Source: Clostridia bacterium (lineage in GTDB: Bacteria; Bacillota; Clostridia; RUG12999). Taken from it: a stretch of 42,460 nt of DNA. The notes under the pieces were generated by a model that was given only the letters and a program-made list of their open reading frames with translations, ran no database searches and had not been told where the DNA came from. This document shows positions 32,301-41,172 of this stretch, one piece after another. Both the position numbers and the translations under genes were made by a program. How positions within the stretch are numbered: position 1 is the stretch's first letter; each line of letters begins with the position of its first letter. The DNA lies in NCBI GenBank assembly GCA_022801925.1, contig JAAWTG010000021.1:1-42460 (forward strand), written 5' to 3'.

Positions 32301-35300
32301 CGATTGGTAGGAAGGTTGAATGGTATAACGACCAAAGCGACCCAGTTCATGCAAACCAAAACGGATACTATAAAGACGGTGTCATTCACATTAATGAAAA
32401 CGCTCAGAATCCATATATGACGGTATTGGGACACGAAAGTTTTCATTCATTGAACGCAAAAGACAGGGCGGCAATCATAAATTTTGTGAAAGAGAATACC
32501 AATGTGGAGAGTGCGGACTTTCAGCGATACCGGGACGAACGGCGGCGGGCATACACACAGGAATACCAGAAGCAAAACCGTTTGTTTTCGGATTGGGATT
32601 TCTGGGAGGAATACGCAGCGGACAACATGGAGAACTTCTTTCAGGATGAAACCTTTGTAAATAAACTGGCGCAGAAAAATAAAGGTACGACACAACGGCT
32701 TTTGGACACATTACGCAGTATATGGGAGAAAATCAAAGGTGCATTTTCACTGAAACGCGACCCTAGCAACGTGAATGCGTGGATGAAATCCAAAGGCAGG
32801 TTTATACCAAAGCATTATTCTATTGGTATGAATGAAGCAGGTTTGTCCTCCGGTATGACGGACGCTCAATTCAAAAAAATAGAACGCATGTTTGAAAAGG
32901 CATTGGGAAATGAACTGGATAGCGGGGTAGATGGGAAAACAAGGTATAGTGTTGAGACATTGCCGGACGGAAGAAAATATGTGCAAGCAGATAGGCAGGT
33001 AATTACAGGAAATGACCCTGGGCAATGGGCAAAGCAGGTAGAGCAGTACATCAATAATGAAATACGGCAAGGAAAAGATGTCACTGTATACGGTGCGGAC
33101 GGTGACCCGCTGACATTAACAGGTAAGACCGCATGGAAAGGCGCATATCGTAATCAGAATTTAACTTCTGACAGACAATATGCAACTAAATTAAGAGCGG
33201 AAACACATATTGATGAACTTGCTGAGGTGTCAAGACGATTTGGAAAACCTGTGCCAGATAAAAACAATAAACACGGAAAATTTGCCGATAAAGGCTGGCA
33301 GTACAGAACAGCTTACTTTATGGACAATGACGGAAGATATTATCAGATGCGTATCTCAACCGCAATGAATGACGCTGGGAACATAGTATATAACATAGGT
33401 GAAATAAAAGAAAGAAGCAATCCAGTTTACGGCTCTTCCACAAATAGCGGCGCTCTGAATAGGACTGCTTCTTCTGATACAAACACTATAACACAGAATC
33501 AAGATTCTGTCAATAGTAGTATATCAGATTCCGCACAAAATGATACAGAAAAACCATCTATGAAAACGTCCAAATTCTATGACAGCACACAAAATACAGA
33601 CGCGCTGAATACGCAGACAAAGGAAGCGATTGCAGAGCAAGCGGAAGCATTTGAATATGAAGGAATCAGCAATAAAGAGACGATTCAAAAAGCCTTGAAG
33701 GAATTCCAAAATAATCCACTGAAAACCGCGTCACATTTTCTGACAACATCTCCCGAACGGGTGAGAACGAAAGATATTGCGACAGGTTTCGTTTTGCTGC
33801 AAAAATATCAGGAAGTGGGAGATTTTAATTCCGCTGTTGAGGTTGCAAAAAAACTACGCGAGATTGGGACACAAAAAGGACAGGAGGTACAAGCGTTTTC
33901 CATTCTGAACCGTTTAACGCCGGAAGGAATGCTATATTATGCACAGGGAGAACTGGACAGCGCATTGGAGATTATCGGTAAAAAAAAGGGGCAAGAATGG
34001 CTGGACAAGAATCGGGATAAATTTAAACTGACCGATGATGAAGCAAAGTTCATTGTAGATTCCATGAAACGCGTACCGAATATTCAAGATGAACGACAAC
34101 GAAAAGTCATTATCGGCGAAGTGCAAAAACTGGTTCAGGAGAAAATGCCGAAGAAGTTATCGGAGACTGTTGCAGATGATTTGCGGGCATGGCAGCGGGT
34201 TTCTATGCTGCTCAACCCTAAAACGATTGTGACGCGAAATGCCGGTGCCAATGCGATTATAGCGCCGGTTCATTTGGCAAGTGAAGCAATCGGCAGCGGT
34301 CTTGATAAGCTGGTTTCAAAGGCAACCGGAGTTCGCACTACAACACTGCCTAATGCTAAAAATTTAGGAAAAGGTTTTGTAAAAGGCGGGTACGACAGTT
34401 TTGACGATTTCAGGCGCGGCATTAATACACGCGATATACAAAATGACCGGTTCAATATCAGTTCCGGTCAAGCATTTCGCGGTAAGAATCCGATATCAAA
34501 AGCTATGCGGGGACTTGACCGCGTTACATCTTATTTGTTGGATACCGGTGACCGTCCGTTTTTTGAAGCATATTTTTTGGACAGTATTAATGGACAAATG
34601 AAGGCAAATAAGGTGGACAAACCGACTGCCGACATGATAGATATTGCCACGCAGTCCGCACTGGAAAAAACATGGCAGGACGATAATGCAGTTACTAATT
34701 CCATGAAGAAGATAAAACAAGGACTGAACTTGGGAATGAAATTCGGTCTTGGGGATATCGTTGTACCGTTTATCAAAACACCTGCAAACTTGGGAAAAGC
34801 ATTGGTCGATTTCAGCCCTGTAGGTTTTACAAAAGGGTTGGTTGTAGACGGAACAAAGTTAATTCAGGCACAAAAACACGGGACGCTTACACCACAAATA
34901 CAGAGAAAATTTGTAAACAATGTTTCTAAAGGAATTGTTGGAATGCTGATGTATGCCGGTGCGTATGCATTAGCTTCTTCCGGTTTCTTGACCGGCAGCG
35001 ATAAAGAGGACGACAAAGACGCAAGAGCGTTCAAACGAAATGTGCTTGGTGAGAATCAATATGCGTTCAAACTAGGTAACAAAACCTATACATATGATTG
35101 GGCGCAGCCGATTGGCGGCGTTATGGCAATCAGCGCGGATATTGCAAATAAAAATGTAAACGGAGAAAGCGCAATCAGCGTTATCACAAATGCGTTGGCG
35201 GCAGGTGGAAACACATTGTTTGAGCAATCTGTTTTAACAGGTGTGGCAGAATTTTTCAAAAATGCAGATGATGGACTTGTCGCGGCGTTTCAAGGGGCAG

Positions 35301-36481
35301 CCGGAGATATTCCGGCACAGGCGGTTCCAACGCTGCTCAAGCAGATTTCGGACTACATAGACCCGGTAAAACGCAGCACGTATGACCCTGACAAATTGCA
35401 GCAGTCCTTGAACACAGGTATTGCCAAAATTCCAGGATTGGAAAAGAAATTGCAGCCGTCCGTAGATGTATTGGGGCGTGACGTAAAACGATACGGCGGA
35501 GAAAATAATTTGTTCAACGTATTTTTAAATCCGGCAAATGTCAATGTAGCAAACCCAACGCCGGAATTGCAAGAAGTGTGGAAGGTGTTTGAAGATACGC
35601 AGGATACGGGCGTTTTCCCCAAAGTAGTAGGAAATTCTATTACAAATAAAGGTATGAAATACGTTTTGTCTGCCGAGGAAAAAACAGATTATCAACGGAC
35701 ACTTGGAGAGGAAACAAACAAAGGTTTGAAGGAGTTGATGTCAAGTAAAGGCTATAAATCCGCGAGTGCGGCAGATAAAGCAGAATATATCAAGACCATT
35801 ATTGCGAATAGTGACAGCAAAGCAAGAAAAGAACTGCTCAAGAAAAAAGGTGTGACAGACACAATAGAAGATTTTAAAAATGATATTTCCAACAAAAAGA
35901 AATACTATTCCATATGGGACGATGTGGAACCGAGTGATGTCGGGAAACAGGCAAAGGGGAAATCAATCGGACAGGTATCATCCGTAGTGAATGCGCTGTC
36001 AAAGAAAAGCAAGCTAACGCCGAATGTCATATCTGGCATCACCAAGTACATAGATGAAATAGAGAAGCGCAGCCCTAATGCGGTGGACAAAGAATTGTAT
36101 CGGTTAGGAGTGTTAAAGGAAGACTACACCGACACAGAAGATGGGGATATGGACGTAACAACCGGATATATGTCTATGTTTACATACACTGATGATGGGC
36201 AGAAATATTCCATTAATGTGAATTATTCCGATATGCCGCAGATTATGCGTGAAATAGAAAAGGAAACCTACAAGCAAATGGAACGGCTGATAAACAATCA
36301 GTATACTTCTAAGAAAAAGAAAACCTATGGACAGCGGTATACTTACAAAAATGCGAGTGCAGACCAAAAAATCAAATGGGTCAACGAAGTGCGGACTGAT
36401 GTGAAGAATGAGTTTAAAAGTAAGTATTCACGAAAATATGGCGTGACGAAGGTTCCAAATAAATTAAAGAAGGTGAAATAA
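29321..36481 (+). CDS. 2386-residue polyvalent virion protein
   Basis: This giant protein combines several modules. Residues about 565-860 resemble the DdrB-like ParB-fold domain (VVESGNGRTAALRQAY near 645-660). Residues about 1000-1150 are a zinc metallopeptidase with HESFH at 1038-1042, and about 1205-1370 a compact beta-rich domain (DGRYYQMRIS). After about 1600 comes a long mostly alpha region with a hydrophobic segment near 1871-1893. Such domain collections match the polyvalent proteins ejected with phage or conjugative DNA (DdrB, peptidase, LPD38-like parts). AAAGGAG precedes the ATG. Its stop overlaps the next start. Confidence 0.75.
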   Translation: MGHFLERVERGTVPDKLTQNPRERNVRTMQDIVADNEREGVKMPSVHGEIAGKSGKKTTPQKQQSKNIFALSNNPVKAVKGIENSIALYENLRNKYGQSRIKKNDAKNEKGKADSSNMDLSAWNVWKNGIRQLFSNPWYVNSNENLGVARNLAKSAIDQSIDSSVKREYTSRPGEIIETRWSGKTYGVDRNNNGKLDTFEVESGSNPFNNFYYTLAKPAAVAAKDSLIAGGHAFNKGVYSLAAGVGDYLYNLGRAGKAAVEQKNPFAKVELKMPLGDSAPIQNIKNNANTAAERANQSAGYFGTVGEFTNQITQSAAQMAPSLAAAYLTGGQSASADLSRAGMTAFEKATQLLKLPKHMIPTFLSQAGQSYNDALEQTGDPTKALEYGIINGYLNALIEQGGVQEGVATGSLKDTAKQSAWDFVKDNMLEEGVEEITQNVTEGALRKMMVDPSAPLFSVQDENAVINPKRDLYAGAVGAVAGGLFGGANKAMSNLANATNRSTSSAQNRLAEDVVTTPEIDTNTRTNINLQEDVSTPPQNQSHIQAETQTSVAIKEGNLITSYTADGQPINTKYAVVESSDIIASHDESGNVNPAYPQELQPRDRERTASQLQVQKIANNLQPAMLGENTLVSAGAPVVGSDMVVESGNGRTAALRQAYKGEKGASYKQWLVENAEQFGIRPADVENMNQPVLVRVREGAENRSAFTQMANDSGVASMGATETAAQDAGRLTPEMLSSFQPSEDGTINNSGNTGFIAQFVENVIPQSQRGEYITADGKLSQAGVNRVKNALFYKAYQDSQLMSLLAEETDSNIRNVTNAMIKAAPEFVKLQSRIDSGDLSNSNIPSDIAAVAKTMKDIKDGNIRGISTAEELLAQTALDNNGLTDSQREILSAIATPDESGKVMMKSSAKMGRFFTEVARTLNAQEGAAQTTLVDMPELSTADVIQQAKNNAEYDERLETQTIDRAARAQEGAAQTTQQQMQEKKQRVEKVGKAIGRKVEWYNDQSDPVHANQNGYYKDGVIHINENAQNPYMTVLGHESFHSLNAKDRAAIINFVKENTNVESADFQRYRDERRRAYTQEYQKQNRLFSDWDFWEEYAADNMENFFQDETFVNKLAQKNKGTTQRLLDTLRSIWEKIKGAFSLKRDPSNVNAWMKSKGRFIPKHYSIGMNEAGLSSGMTDAQFKKIERMFEKALGNELDSGVDGKTRYSVETLPDGRKYVQADRQVITGNDPGQWAKQVEQYINNEIRQGKDVTVYGADGDPLTLTGKTAWKGAYRNQNLTSDRQYATKLRAETHIDELAEVSRRFGKPVPDKNNKHGKFADKGWQYRTAYFMDNDGRYYQMRISTAMNDAGNIVYNIGEIKERSNPVYGSSTNSGALNRTASSDTNTITQNQDSVNSSISDSAQNDTEKPSMKTSKFYDSTQNTDALNTQTKEAIAEQAEAFEYEGISNKETIQKALKEFQNNPLKTASHFLTTSPERVRTKDIATGFVLLQKYQEVGDFNSAVEVAKKLREIGTQKGQEVQAFSILNRLTPEGMLYYAQGELDSALEIIGKKKGQEWLDKNRDKFKLTDDEAKFIVDSMKRVPNIQDERQRKVIIGEVQKLVQEKMPKKLSETVADDLRAWQRVSMLLNPKTIVTRNAGANAIIAPVHLASEAIGSGLDKLVSKATGVRTTTLPNAKNLGKGFVKGGYDSFDDFRRGINTRDIQNDRFNISSGQAFRGKNPISKAMRGLDRVTSYLLDTGDRPFFEAYFLDSINGQMKANKVDKPTADMIDIATQSALEKTWQDDNAVTNSMKKIKQGLNLGMKFGLGDIVVPFIKTPANLGKALVDFSPVGFTKGLVVDGTKLIQAQKHGTLTPQIQRKFVNNVSKGIVGMLMYAGAYALASSGFLTGSDKEDDKDARAFKRNVLGENQYAFKLGNKTYTYDWAQPIGGVMAISADIANKNVNGESAISVITNALAAGGNTLFEQSVLTGVAEFFKNADDGLVAAFQGAAGDIPAQAVPTLLKQISDYIDPVKRSTYDPDKLQQSLNTGIAKIPGLEKKLQPSVDVLGRDVKRYGGENNLFNVFLNPANVNVANPTPELQEVWKVFEDTQDTGVFPKVVGNSITNKGMKYVLSAEEKTDYQRTLGEETNKGLKELMSSKGYKSASAADKAEYIKTIIANSDSKARKELLKKKGVTDTIEDFKNDISNKKKYYSIWDDVEPSDVGKQAKGKSIGQVSSVVNALSKKSKLTPNVISGITKYIDEIEKRSPNAVDKELYRLGVLKEDYTDTEDGDMDVTTGYMSMFTYTDDGQKYSINVNYSDMPQIMREIEKETYKQMERLINNQYTSKKKKTYGQRYTYKNASADQKIKWVNEVRTDVKNEFKSKYSRKYGVTKVPNKLKKVK

Positions 36482-37206
36482 TGCTGATAACAGAAATTCT
36501 GCAAAAGACGGACAGCCTATATCCGAACCATTATTCCAGAGAACAAAAACTGGATTGGTGTTATGAGGTGACAGCGGCGATTGCCGAGACGGTAAATAAA
36601 GTCTATGATGTCTATACTATGTTGGGCGGACAGGAAGATTATTTCCTTCCGCCTAATATTTTAATGGAAGATATCCGACATATTTACGTGGACGGCAGAA
36701 AGTACACAAAGGTGGATAACCGGTCATTCTGCGAGATGATTCCGAAAAATGCAAAGGAAATCAGAATCGTCTATAAAAGGCGGTGGCTGCCATATCGGGA
36801 GATTGTTTTAGAAGATACCTATACCTTTGGAACAGACCGGATTTTAGTACCCGAACATGATTTTATTATCGGTGACAATTTGAATGTAACAATAGATGGA
36901 CAAACCATAAACTGCAATGTGCTTGACCTAGAGGGCGACGATGTAATCACCAAGGACGATACGTTCACAGCCGGAGAAAAAAGAGCGAAAATCGAACTGG
37001 TATTACTGGACGAGACAATTCCACCGCCGCCGTATGATTCCATGTATATTGATTACGTGATAGGCAAGATTGCCTATTACCAGAATGATATGGACGAATA
37101 CAACAAACAAATGACGGCGTATAATGACAAACTATACGATTATAGTTTGTGGTACAAGCAAACAAACCCAATAGACCAGTCATTGCGGTTTGTGAACAAA
37201 TGGTAA
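36481..37206 (+). CDS. head-tail connector-like protein
   Basis: This 241-residue protein begins MLITEILQKTDSLYPNHYSREQKLDWCYEVTAAIAETVNKVY, the pattern of adaptor proteins joined to the portal ring. A beta-rich middle (about 85-175) and a Tyr-rich helical C-terminus follow. The TAATG overlap couples it to the giant protein. A tail accessory role like P22 gp4 is the likeliest, with the alternative of another virion protein. Confidence 0.55.
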   Translation: MLITEILQKTDSLYPNHYSREQKLDWCYEVTAAIAETVNKVYDVYTMLGGQEDYFLPPNILMEDIRHIYVDGRKYTKVDNRSFCEMIPKNAKEIRIVYKRRWLPYREIVLEDTYTFGTDRILVPEHDFIIGDNLNVTIDGQTINCNVLDLEGDDVITKDDTFTAGEKRAKIELVLLDETIPPPPYDSMYIDYVIGKIAYYQNDMDEYNKQMTAYNDKLYDYSLWYKQTNPIDQSLRFVNKW

Positions 37207-37217
37207 GGAGGGATAGA

Positions 37218-39056
37218 ATGAGTAAATTAAATTTAGGAAGAAAACAATACCGAGGGGAAAGTGGAAGCTTTGCACAGGAATACGTGGATAAGCAGCTAGG
37301 GAAACACAAAAATGATGTTCCGCTCGACCATGCAGATGAAAGTGTGACAGAGGAAAAATTGGCAGCGGAAGCAGTAACGGAAGAGAAGATTGCAGACAGT
37401 GCCGTGACGGATGAAAAGATTGGAAGCAGGACGATAGATAACCCAGCAACAGAAAATGGGACTGAAACCGGCTTGCTGACAGCATTATTGAATCGTATTA
37501 CGCAGGCAATTCGGACGCAACGAGAAGAAACCCAAATGGCATTAGGCACCAAGGCAGACAAGCAAACGGCGGAAGGAGGATTTTCGGGAGGTCGCGGAGC
37601 AGAAGCGTATAGAGGTGGTGCGGTCGGACGTGACGCAATGGCGAAAGGCGGCGGAGCAGTAGGAGATGGAGCAAAAACGACAGATGGATTTGCAGGAGGG
37701 AAAAATGCAGAGACAGCATTCTTCGATTATGAAACTGGCGATTCGTATTACATTGACGCAGTTCAGCTAGGAACTGGACTAAACATCAATCCAAAGACGC
37801 TACAGATTTACGACCATCAATTGCTTGACGCAGATGGTCATATACCGGACGACAGAATGCCGCAACTGGATACAAAGGTGGACAAAGTAGCAGGAAAGGA
37901 CTTGTCTACAAATGACTACACTACAGCAGAAAAAAAGAAAGTAGGAAGTGTTGAAACTTATGACATAACTATTGGAACTACTTTAAGTGGTCATACCGCC
38001 GATACGGTGGACTTTTTATGCAATGGTGTCAATGACACCGAAAAAATAAGAGAAGCATTTGCGTCTTTACCAGAATATGGTGGAAAGGTCTTGATTCTGG
38101 GTGGGGAATACAATCTGAACTATGCGACACCTAACGGATATAAAGGCATAAACATTGAAAAACAAAATGTAGAAGTATATGGAGAAAATGGGAAAACAGT
38201 TATCAATAGGATGTTTTCGCATTCCTCTACTAATTATATGATTTACTTTTCGGGAAAGAAATTATCTCTTAATAACATTACGCTTAACGGAAACAAAGAA
38301 ACATACTCTAATTCAAGTTGCCGTTGCATTAACTGCATAAATAATGAAAATCATGTGGAGGAAGTAATTATAAATAACTGCATCTTTTTAAATATTGCGT
38401 ATGAGCCGGTATCAATATTTAGTTATGGTAGTATCGTTTTTACAGGAAATAAACTCATAAATTGCGGCAGCAGTGGCGTATGCGCACGAGGGGAAAGCGA
38501 TGTTATAATTAAAAACAATACCTTTGAAGAATGTACGGGAGGTATTACTGTGGCTGGAACTTCAAAAAATGCTTTGCTTGAAAATAATAAACTGAATGGC
38601 TGTGGTATCGGTTGCGGTAGTTCATCTGGAAGTGCAACATCATATCCGAAAAATGTGATATTATGTAATAACATTATCACGAATGGTACAATAGGACTTT
38701 CTGGTGTTAATACTTACCGCAATGCGAATGATTGTTATATAACAATATGTGGTAATGTGATTGTTAATGACGGAACAAAAGACGGTATAACAGCTCGAAG
38801 TTTAAAATTTATAACAATATGCGGAAATACAATCAAAAATGCAAAAAAAGGAATTTTGTGTGAAAACGCAACTAATATAACTATAAATAATAATATATGC
38901 GTAAAAGGTGACGGAACAGAAAGCGATTATGCAACGGATGAATATACTATATACCTTAATAATAGCAACAGTTGCATAGTTTCAAATAATATTATAAGCG
39001 GAAAAGATGTAGCTGATTCCGGGACGAGTAACATAAAAGAAAATAACAAGTTTTAG
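37218..39056 (+). CDS. beta-helix tail spike
   Basis: This 612-residue protein has an N-terminal virion-binding helical part with repeated AVTEEKIADSAVTDEKI heptads, a Gly/Ala-rich segment (about 115-170), and a right-handed parallel beta-helix (about 265-600). The helix shows repeated asparagine-ladder turns such as NNTFEECTGGI, NNKLNGCGIG, NNIITNGTI and ISNNIISGK-like coils, as in pectate-lyase-type spikes. It probably recognises and may cleave a surface polysaccharide. AAGGAGGG sets the start; upstream in-frame codons lie in the previous gene. Confidence 0.8.
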   Translation: MSKLNLGRKQYRGESGSFAQEYVDKQLGKHKNDVPLDHADESVTEEKLAAEAVTEEKIADSAVTDEKIGSRTIDNPATENGTETGLLTALLNRITQAIRTQREETQMALGTKADKQTAEGGFSGGRGAEAYRGGAVGRDAMAKGGGAVGDGAKTTDGFAGGKNAETAFFDYETGDSYYIDAVQLGTGLNINPKTLQIYDHQLLDADGHIPDDRMPQLDTKVDKVAGKDLSTNDYTTAEKKKVGSVETYDITIGTTLSGHTADTVDFLCNGVNDTEKIREAFASLPEYGGKVLILGGEYNLNYATPNGYKGINIEKQNVEVYGENGKTVINRMFSHSSTNYMIYFSGKKLSLNNITLNGNKETYSNSSCRCINCINNENHVEEVIINNCIFLNIAYEPVSIFSYGSIVFTGNKLINCGSSGVCARGESDVIIKNNTFEECTGGITVAGTSKNALLENNKLNGCGIGCGSSSGSATSYPKNVILCNNIITNGTIGLSGVNTYRNANDCYITICGNVIVNDGTKDGITARSLKFITICGNTIKNAKKGILCENATNITINNNICVKGDGTESDYATDEYTIYLNNSNSCIVSNNIISGKDVADSGTSNIKENNKF

Positions 39057-39071
39057 TAAGGAGACGATATT

Positions 39072-39458
39072 ATGATACTGTTTAGACTTCAGGGAGATAG
39101 AATACAGATTTTGCGTTGGAAATTATCTTATACAGATGAAAACGGAGAAAAACAGACACGTTATGAATTAGATGAAGCCAATATTAAAACTGAAAAAGAG
39201 GAACTCGAAAAAACAGGCGCAACCAATTTTGAAATAGAAAAAATGGACACAAAAGATGTTGACTGGTTGGAAGGAATTATAATTCCGGATAAAAAAATAG
39301 AAGCTGCAACCAAGATATGGGAAATGGGTCAAGAAGCATATGTGGCGCAGAAAAATGCGTTGACTGTGGAACAACAGCTTATGCTGACACAACTCAGGCA
39401 GCAACAGACAATTGACGCGCTGATTATGGCGCAACTAGGAGGTGCAGAGAATGTTTGA
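39072..39458 (+). CDS. tail-associated small protein preceding XkdX
   Basis: This 128-residue protein has an N-terminal beta part (ILFRLQGDRIQILRWKLSY) and a helical C-terminus rich in Gln (LMLTQLRQQQTIDALIMAQLGG). Such proteins routinely stand between spike genes and XkdX. TAAGGAGACGATATT precedes the start. It overlaps XkdX by 8 bases. The function is unknown. Confidence 0.55.
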   Translation: MILFRLQGDRIQILRWKLSYTDENGEKQTRYELDEANIKTEKEELEKTGATNFEIEKMDTKDVDWLEGIIIPDKKIEAATKIWEMGQEAYVAQKNALTVEQQLMLTQLRQQQTIDALIMAQLGGAENV

Positions 39459-39573
39459 GAATTTGAAATATCTTTATGAAAAAGGATTGCTAAATGCGGC
39501 GGAACTGGATAGAGCCGTAGGACTGGGCTGGATTACACAGGAGCAGAAAACGGAAATCACGAAGGAGGACTAA
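39451..39573 (+). CDS. XkdX-family protein
   Basis: This 40-residue protein (MFENLKYLYEKGLL, ELDRAVGLGWITQEQKTEI) has the XkdX pattern: an N-terminal YxxG helix and a W/KITxEQ helix. XkdX is a small protein near tail genes of Bacillota phages, without a known role. TAGGAGGTG precedes the ATG. Confidence 0.75.
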   Translation: MFENLKYLYEKGLLNAAELDRAVGLGWITQEQKTEITKED

Positions 39574-39576
39574 TAT

Positions 39577-40287
39577 ATGAAGGTATGCATTGATGCGGGA
39601 CATGGCGGAAAAGACAGCGGCGCGGTGGGAAGCAAGACGCACGAAAAATGGATTGCGCTTGATGTGGCAAGCCGTGTGGCACAAAAGCTGCAAAACAGCG
39701 GAATTGATGTGGTAATGACGCGGGACAGCGATTACTTTGTAGAGTTGGCGGAGCGGGCGAAAATTGCCAACAATGCGGGAGCAGATATGTTCATTTCCGT
39801 TCATTGTAACAGTGCGGTCGAAAGCGCACGCGGGACGGAGGTATGGTGCTATCCGGGAGCAGCAGAGGATGGGAGATTGGCAAAGTCTATCCATGACAGG
39901 CTGGTGGAGCGCACCGGTTTGAAAGACCGCGGCGTGAAAGAAGAAAACTATGCAGTGCTGCGCTTGAGCCGCTGTCCTGCCGCCCTGGTGGAACTAGGAT
40001 TCATTAGCAATCCTCAGGAAGAACAAACTATGATGGGATTTGATTATCAGGACGCGGCAAGCACAGCGATTGTAGAAGGAATTAAGGAGTTCGCAGGAAT
40101 AAAGGAGGTACAACCGGTGAAAGAACAGAAATTGAGTTATGACAATACAGTGGACAACATGCTACAAGACGGAATCATCACAACAGAAAACATGGCAAAT
40201 TGGGAAAAGTTTTTAAACGGGCGGGAAACACCTAAACCGGAATATGTACGGACAGTGTTAGACCGTTATCATGAAAAAGTAAAGTAA
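39577..40287 (+). CDS. endolysin, N-acetylmuramoyl-L-alanine amidase (Amidase_3)
   Basis: This 236-residue protein opens with the zinc amidase motif DAGHGGKDSGAVG (His9), has Glu23, His76 in ISVHCNS, and the catalytic Glu139 in VELGFISNP. It cleaves the bond between MurNAc and L-Ala of peptidoglycan. The C-terminal 45 residues (DGIITTENMANWEKFLNGRETPKPEYVRTVLDRY) resemble a small cell-wall or dimerisation motif found in clostridial endolysins. GAAGGAGG precedes the ATG. The holin follows close by. Confidence 0.9.
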   Translation: MKVCIDAGHGGKDSGAVGSKTHEKWIALDVASRVAQKLQNSGIDVVMTRDSDYFVELAERAKIANNAGADMFISVHCNSAVESARGTEVWCYPGAAEDGRLAKSIHDRLVERTGLKDRGVKEENYAVLRLSRCPAALVELGFISNPQEEQTMMGFDYQDAASTAIVEGIKEFAGIKEVQPVKEQKLSYDNTVDNMLQDGIITTENMANWEKFLNGRETPKPEYVRTVLDRYHEKVK

Positions 40288-40301
40288 TGGAGGGTGCCAA
40301 G

Positions 40302-40592
40302 GTGAAAGTGGATATTATTGTATTGCTTGGAGCGATTGGAGCACTATCAGGTATTATCTTTTCTTATATCGGTTATCAACGCGGCAAAAATAAGGATACG
40401 AAAAATGAAGGTGAAAATACAGGCGTATTGATAAGCGATGTAGGATACATAAAAGCCGGCGTAGACGACCTAAAAAAAGAACAGCGAGAGACAAACAAAA
40501 GTGTAAATGCCTTATCGGAACGCGTCACACGAGTGGAAGAAAGTACAAAACAGGCACATAAAAGGATTGACGGATTGGAGGAAAAAACATGA
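40302..40592 (+). CDS. holin-associated membrane protein with coiled coil
   Basis: This 96-residue protein has an N-terminal membrane segment (about 4-20, IIVLLGAIGALSGIIFSYIGY), a charged linker and a C-terminal coiled coil (about 45-96). GGAGGG places the start at this GTG; the ATG at 40287 lies in the endolysin stop and lacks a site. Its topology mirrors the 40762 protein, with membrane segment first and coil last. It probably assists lysis. Confidence 0.55.
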   Translation: MKVDIIVLLGAIGALSGIIFSYIGYQRGKNKDTKNEGENTGVLISDVGYIKAGVDDLKKEQRETNKSVNALSERVTRVEESTKQAHKRIDGLEEKT

Positions 40593-40759
40593 AAGAACGA
40601 ATGAATAAATTATTGACGGTAAAATCCATCATGACACTGCTGATTACGGCGGTGTTTTGTTATTTGGCAGCAGTGGGACGAATTATGCCAGACCAGTTTA
40701 TTGTAATATTCACAACGATAGTCGGATTTTACTTTGGAACGCAGAAAGTGAAGGAATAA
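40589..40759 (+). CDS. putative holin
   Basis: This 56-residue protein has two short hydrophobic segments (about 14-29, IMTLLITAVFCYLAAVG, and 36-49, QFIVIFTTIVGFYFG) with a basic N-terminus and a KVKE tail. The size, topology and position next to the amidase fit a small class II holin. The ATGA overlap couples it to the previous gene. Confidence 0.65.
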   Translation: MKERMNKLLTVKSIMTLLITAVFCYLAAVGRIMPDQFIVIFTTIVGFYFGTQKVKE

Positions 40760-40761
40760 AA

Positions 40762-40986
40762 ATGCTTGACAGGGATACAGAAAAAAGAATTGATGAACGA
40801 TTTTCTCGCATTGAAGATATGTTTGCTGAACAGCGTAGAGATTACAATGATATAAAAGATAGAATTGCGGATTCTAATGAGCATATTGTTAAAGGGTTTT
40901 TCGAGAACAGACGATTTATGTGGGGAATTATGTTTTCCGTAATAGGAGTTGTTGCGGCAGCAGTTATCGCAATTATAGTGGGCTAA
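40762..40986 (+). CDS. XhlA-like coiled-coil membrane protein
   Basis: This 74-residue protein has an N-terminal helix (DTEKRIDERFSRIEDMFAEQRRDYNDIKDRIAD) and a C-terminal membrane segment (about 53-73, MWGIMFSVIGVVAAAVIAIIV), as in XhlA-type lysis accessory proteins. AAGGAA precedes the ATG; an open frame upstream overlaps the holin gene and is not taken. It is the last gene of the late operon. Confidence 0.6.
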   Translation: MLDRDTEKRIDERFSRIEDMFAEQRRDYNDIKDRIADSNEHIVKGFFENRRFMWGIMFSVIGVVAAAVIAIIVG

Positions 40987-41000
40987 TTCAAAATAACAAA

Positions 41001-41033
41001 AGCGGGGCGCGTTATTGTGTCCCGCTATTTTGT
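41001..41033. terminator. late operon terminator
   Basis: AGCGGG and CCCGCT pair around a 14-base loop and ATTTTGT follows on the plus strand. On the minus strand the stem is followed by TTTGTTATTTTG. It ends the rightward late transcript. Confidence 0.75.
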
Positions 41034-41048
41034 AAATTAAAAGAGAAA

Positions 41049-41075
41049 ACCTGAAGAGTATTATCATCTTCAGGT
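41049..41075 (-). terminator. terminator of the right-end leftward genes
   Basis: ACCTGAAGA and TCTTCAGGT form a perfect 9-bp stem around 9 bases. On the minus strand TTTTCTCTTTT follows. It lies about 100 bp past the zinc-finger gene stop and would end its transcript. Confidence 0.75.
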
Positions 41076-41172
41076 CTCCAATATAATTGTTTATCCTACT
41101 TAAGATAAACTATACACAAACAAATATAGTATAACACATTTATGCATGATTATCGTCAGACATTTAAAAATG

